Shown here: piece after piece, positions 21,063-24,246 of the stretch
How positions within the stretch are numbered: the stretch's first letter is position 1
Layout: every line of letters begins with the position of its first letter
Made by a program: the position numbers and the translations under genes
From: Patescibacteria group bacterium UBA5124
GTDB taxonomy: Bacteria; Patescibacteriota; Gracilibacteria; Absconditabacterales; Absconditicoccaceae
Direction of reading: 5' to 3'
Assembly (NCBI GenBank): GCA_002414185.1
Contig: DHYS01000003.1
Coordinates: 1-24,246 of the forward strand
Length of the DNA: 24,246 nucleotides
Notes under the pieces: generated by a model
Seen by the model: only the letters and a program-made list of their open reading frames with translations
What the model was told of the DNA's origin: nothing
Databases searched by the model: none

Positions 21063-22046
21063 ATGAAAAGAGAACAACATCAAAAAACAAGTACGATCTT
21101 TGATTTTAAACAGAAATCATTTGATTTTATTGTAGAAGAAAAACTCCCTTTCAAACTTACGGGTAAAGGAGACGCGTTGTTTGTCCTATTTGAAAAACAA
21201 AATAAAACAACGATGGATGTTATCAATTTTCTTTGCAAAGAATTTCATATTTCTAGAATGACCTTGGGGGTTGCATGACTCAAAGATAAGGATGCTATTA
21301 CGAGACAATGGATCAGTATATACAAAAGTGCTTTAGATAAAATGTGATGAGAAAGAGTTTTTATTCATACTTTGAGTCGCATTACAAGAGTACTTGAAGC
21401 TGAATGGCATACTAGACCACTCCAAATGACCGATCCTATTACTAACCATTTTAGTATTAGATTGAGAGCTACTCAACACCTTAGTCAGGCTATCAAACAA
21501 GAAGCTAAAGAAATTGTTCAACAACTTTTTACGGAATGATTTCCTAATTTCTTTGGGACTCAAAGATTTGGAATCAATGGTAAAAACCGAGAACTTTGAA
21601 AAGACATCGTAAATAAAAAGACTTCTTTCAGAGAACCTTTTGAAGCAAAATTTAAACTTCAAGCTTATGCAAGTTGGCTCTTTAACCAATATCTCAAAGA
21701 GAGACTTCCTCTTGGAAAACAAGCTCTTGAATGAGAAATTATCAAAAATGGTGAGATTACCTGACCAGTATGGTGAGATGATATTTTGTTGGCTGATCCC
21801 AAAAGTAAGGCAGGTATCTTTCAACAAGAATTTATGAAAAAAAATCAGATTGATACAAATTTCTTTACAGTATTTAAAAAATATAAATTATTCTGAATAC
21901 CTAGAGCTCTTTGGGTTATGCCTAAGGATACTCGTATTAGATTTCAAGAAGATGATATATTGTTAGATTTTAGCTTACCAAGTTGAGCATATGCAAGTAT
22001 TTTAATTTATTTATTGTTGGAAAAATTATGAAAGATATCGTATTAG
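21063..22046 (+). CDS. truD: tRNA pseudouridine(13) synthase TruD
   Basis: TruD isomerises U13 of tRNA(Glu) to pseudouridine. The family signature is visible: GVAGLKDKDAITRQWISI with the catalytic Asp75 after Lys74, then NFFGTQRFGINGKNRELG (the conserved NyFG.QRFG segment), and a C-terminal LPSGAYASILIYLLL. The 327-aa length fits the compact bacterial form. Ten or more glycines are TGA codons, with a tandem pair at 21345-21350. With TGA as glycine the frame continues five codons (GKISY) past TGA 22029-22031 to TAG 22044-22046 and so overlaps adk by 19 bases. That TGA forms an ATGA overlap with the adk start and looks like the ancestral stop. truD and adk are therefore translationally linked. 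Confidence 0.93.
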
Positions 22047-22672
22047 CAGGAATTCAATGATCTGGAAAATGAACACAAAGTGCTTTATTACTTAATCAAT
22101 TTAAAGATTCTCTTAGATATTTTGAAGCTGGTGGAATATTGAGAGCATTACAAAGTAAACCAAATGCTATAGGAGAATATGTTAGCTCTATTATCAATTC
22201 TTGAGCTCTTCTACCAGACCAATTTATGGTGAAAGTTTTTGATCTTTTCTTATTTGGTATGGAAGAGGGAAAAAGTATTTTAGTAGATGGATTTCCTAGA
22301 CAAATTGCGCAAATGCATGGTTTTGTAGAAAGAATGAATGAATACAAAAGAGATTTTGTGGTGATCGTTCTTGATATAAACAAAGAAGAAGCAGTAAAAA
22401 GACTTACTAGCAGACGTATGTGTAAATCTTGTGGAGCTATCCTCAATATACATCTTCATGCCTGTGATAGTTGTACTGAATGTGGGAGTTCTGATCTTTA
22501 CCAAAGAGTAGATGATCAAGATCTAGATGCTATCAATACGAGAATCGGTCTTTTTGAAAAAGAAACACTTCCTGTAATCCAACACTTGGAATGACTCGGA
22601 GTAGTTAAACATATCAATGGAAATCAACCTGTAGAAGATATTTTTGAAGAAATAAAAAAGATTATCTGATAA
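22028..22672 (+). CDS. adk: Adenylate kinase (Zn-finger LID type)
   Basis: Adenylate kinase interconverts ATP + AMP and 2 ADP. The 214-aa length is typical. The Walker A loop GIQGSGKGTQ (residues 8-17) uses TGA for both Gly11 (22058-22060) and Gly15 (22070-22072), perhaps the clearest proof of UGA=Gly in the window. The DGFPRQ AMP-site motif and the LID follow. The LID has Cys pairs (CKSCG... and CTECG...LYQRVDD) as in zinc-binding Gram-positive-type enzymes, plus an extra CDSC. The gene ends ATC TGA TAA, so the last residue is glycine and UAA is the working stop; the TGA may be a former stop. Its ATG lies inside the end of truD. No strong terminator follows. Confidence 0.95.
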
Positions 22673-22721
22673 CAACTATCAAAGCAGTGTTGCATTTCTA
22701 CTCCTTTTTTGTATATACAAT

Positions 22722-22727
22722 TATACT
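22722..22727 (+). promoter_or_regulatory. Candidate -10 box upstream of the small basic protein gene
   Basis: TATACT lies 16 bases before an ATG at 22744 and 29 bases before the ATG at 22757. A start here would give a very short leader for either. No clear -35 was found. Confidence 0.3.
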
Positions 22728-22756
22728 TCATATTTACTTTTCTATGATTACTGAAA

Positions 22757-23101
22757 ATGGCATCAAGAACAAACAAACAGGGTATTGCGGCCAAAAAAGC
22801 TCAACAAGCTAAACAAGCAAGAAGAACCAAAGGTACCAAAAGATTTGAATATCCAAAAAGAAAAATAACGCTCGAAGAAGGAAAAGATCTTGGAGTTGTA
22901 GGACTATGGAAAAATCCTAAAGGGCGTGAATACCATCGATTCCTTAGAGGAAGAAAAATGTGTTGGGAAACAAGACTTAGAGTAGATCCTGATGGATATA
23001 GATATATTAGAACACCGAGTGGTGGTTCTGAAATAGTTCAAGTAGGAATTTCTGGATGGACAAGAACTAAACTTAGAAAAAATATGACAACTAAAAAATA
23101 A
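22757..23101 (+). CDS. Small basic protein, function unknown (114 aa)
   Basis: The N-terminal 40 residues are Lys/Arg/Ala/Gln-rich (NKQGIAAKKAQQAKQARRTKG), like a disordered nucleic-acid-binding tail. A compact domain with several Trp and aromatic residues follows (LGVVGLWKNPKGREYHRF, MCWETRLRVDPDGYRYI, GISGWTRTKL), ending in KKNMTTKK-type basic residues. No TGA codon occurs. I do not recognise the family; RNA or DNA binding is only suggested by composition. The start ATG at 22757 is preceded by GAAA rather than the T-rich context usual here, and another ATG 13 bases upstream (22744) opens a 22-codon overlapping frame. A strong terminator abuts the stop codon, so the gene is probably monocistronic or the last of its unit. 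Confidence 0.75.
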   Translation: MASRTNKQGIAAKKAQQAKQARRTKGTKRFEYPKRKITLEEGKDLGVVGLWKNPKGREYHRFLRGRKMCWETRLRVDPDGYRYIRTPSGGSEIVQVGISGWTRTKLRKNMTTKK

Positions 23102-23126
23102 AACCGCGATAATGCGGTTTTTTTTA
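23101..23126 (+). terminator. Rho-independent terminator
   Basis: AACCGC (23102-23107) pairs with GCGGTT (23114-23119) around GATAAT, followed by a run of T. It overlaps the last base of the preceding stop codon. Confidence 0.9.
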
Positions 23127-23481
23127 TTGTCTTAAATTCATTTTATATTTTGAGAGAGATCTCAAAGCTCTTTATTTGTCGCTTTTTGCTTTCTATGTCA
23201 TTCCGGCCTAGCCTGTTGGAGCCGGAATCTAGTTTTATTTAAGAGATATCTCAAAACTCTTTTTATTTGACCTTTTTGTCTTGATACAAAAAGGTCGGAA
23301 AAAAATCAAGTCGCCATCAAATCTCGCTCTTCGCTCGGTCAAGGTGATGGCGACGGTAGCTGTCTTAGTAATTTTCTTAGTCAACGTTAAGCTTTCCAGC
23401 TATATCAACACAGGAATATTGTAAAATTTTCTTTAAGGTTTAGTTTGAACAATTCGTGTACTATCCGACAGATGTAAGTAC
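23127..23481. repeat. Gene-free stretch with several perfect inverted repeats
   Basis: No ORF is supported here. Three perfect inverted repeats lie in a row: ATTCCGGC/GCCGGAAT at 23200-23207 and 23221-23228, GACCTTTTTG/CAAAAAGGTC at 23269-23278 and 23287-23296, and GTCGCCATCA/TGATGGCGAC at 23310-23319 and 23345-23354. An imperfect direct repeat of about 36 bases (GAGAT..CTCAAA.CTCTTT.ATTTG) occurs at about 23151-23187 and 23243-23279. The stretch around 23200-23360 is visibly richer in G+C than its surroundings. It looks like an interspersed, REP/palindromic-type element between convergent genes. 23360-23481 is plain AT-rich sequence with an AAGTACTT palindrome near 23476. Confidence 0.6.
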
Positions 23482-24246
23482 TTATTTTATCTCGAAATCA
23501 ATTTTTATTTTTTTGCTTACGCCGTTTTCGTTGATTCCCATCTGATAGAAGAGTCCGTTAGAAAATGGTGTAGTAAATTTGGATTGATAGAAAGTATCTC
23601 CTTCTACGTTTTTGATTTGAACGTTGAATGGGAGGTACATGGTTGATTTAGTTTCTCGCCATTTTCGTACTTTTCCTCGCTTTGGATCCTCGTACATCGT
23701 AGCTTGCAGAGCAAGGATTCCCATTTCTCTGGAAGTAAGTCTAACGTTATATTTTTTTTCTAATCTCTGGATAAATTCAACATAGTTTTTTGGTACATCT
23801 AGTTTGTAAGTAATCTCCATACTATAGTTTCCTGGTTTCAATTTACGAATATCTAGAATATCTCCATTAAATTCTGAGACTACTCTCTTATTTTCATCCA
23901 TCAATTCTATGGTCTTATTTACAAAACCATCAACTTTATCAAACGAGACATTAGTATCCCAAGTGTAAATAAATCCTGTATCAAAGATATTAGTCAGATT
24001 ATTTTTTTCTATAATATGTTGAAATCATGTACTGACATTAGACAACCAAATATTGATTGCTTGCTGTTGGGTAATATCAGCAAAATTATTTACTACATTT
24101 TTGAAGATAGCCGTCTTGTGATCATTGAAAAATTGTTTTACTTCATTGATATAGATTTCTTTTTTGTTTCCACGTTGCTCTCCTCTTATCAGGTCTACTG
24201 ACGCATTGAGAAACTGCCATTCTCGGATCTTTTCTTGAAATCCTGG
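23482..24246 (-). CDS. Partial CDS, protein of unknown function (3' end, 254 residues visible)
   Basis: The frame is open from the right window edge to the TAA at 23482, so the N-terminus is missing. Reading TGA (24025-24027) as glycine joins what would otherwise be a 140-aa fragment with an unlikely TTG start to at least 114 further residues. The visible protein is rich in Asn, Phe, Lys and Ile, has no transmembrane segment, and ends in alternating beta-type strands (VQIKNVEGDTFYQSKF, KKIKIDFEIK). An upstream stretch has helical character (REWQFLNASVDLIRGEQRGNKKEIYINEVKQFF). No family is recognised. It converges on the palindrome-rich stretch and on the basic-protein gene. No terminator is evident downstream of it. 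Confidence 0.65.

Noticed and set aside
21333..21827. Minus-strand 164-codon frame opposite truD
   Set aside because: It is antisense to conserved TruD motifs; a Ser/Phe-rich shadow with no recognisable domain.
13710..22672. UGA decoded as tryptophan (mycoplasma-type code)
   Set aside because: TGG codons are used for Trp, and TGA falls on conserved Gly columns in Adk, GatA, the kinase and RNase Y.
22678..22712. Terminator after adk
   Set aside because: Only a 3-bp GCA/TGC pairing precedes the T-run; the stem is too weak to call.
23151..23360. CRISPR array
   Set aside because: The repeats are two imperfect direct copies plus inverted repeats, with no regular repeat-spacer periodicity and no cas genes in the window.

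Overview
The window is about 30% GC and almost every long gene contains in-frame TGA. Those TGA codons fall on invariant glycines: the Walker A loop of adenylate kinase, the amidase signature of GatA, the G2 box of a histidine kinase, and the segment before the HD motif of RNase Y. UGA therefore reads as glycine (NCBI translation table 25). This places the window in the Patescibacteria/CPR lineages that use this code, Gracilibacteria (BD1-5/GN02) or Absconditabacteria (SR1). I cannot separate those two from this sequence. Only TAA and TAG end genes here, and about 120 in-frame TGA codons were counted by eye. Shine-Dalgarno-like sequences are not visible, and most ATGs directly follow a T-rich/TATA-rich stretch.

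Layout. 1-1138: a small helical protein gene and a convergent SiaC-like (DUF1987) gene share a bidirectional terminator. 1417-1489: a tRNA-Thr(GGU) on the minus strand. 1673-13564: four same-strand genes with gaps of 24-42 bases, ending in a strong terminator. They encode a 1494-residue protein of unknown function with no signal peptide, then three secreted proteins (338, 619 and 1476 residues). The secreted proteins share Cys-rich CGDG/CDxG modules (DUF4215/Myxococcus Cys-rich type), and the last two also carry DUF11-like beta-sandwich repeats. This is the accessory, cell-surface part of the window and the best candidate for an undescribed system.

13710-15044: an orphan soluble histidine kinase and a small Ser/Thr-rich membrane protein, then a terminator. 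15134-16540: GatA of the tRNA-dependent amidotransferase, without gatB or gatC nearby. 16622-16954: a small tail-anchored protein, then a terminator. 17113-19432: RNase Y followed by a polytopic membrane protein that faintly resembles Lgt. 19514-22672: a single-pass protein with a baseplate-J-like exterior domain, TruD, and adenylate kinase overlapping TruD. 22757-23101: a small basic protein with a strong terminator. 23150-23360: a gene-free stretch rich in perfect inverted repeats. 23482-24246: the 3' part of an unknown minus-strand gene that runs off the window.

The housekeeping genes (gatA, rny, truD, adk) anchor the reading frame and the code. The surface cluster is probably one transcription unit encoding large exported or attached proteins, which would fit a host-attached or predatory lifestyle as known for some relatives. 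That last point is inference.
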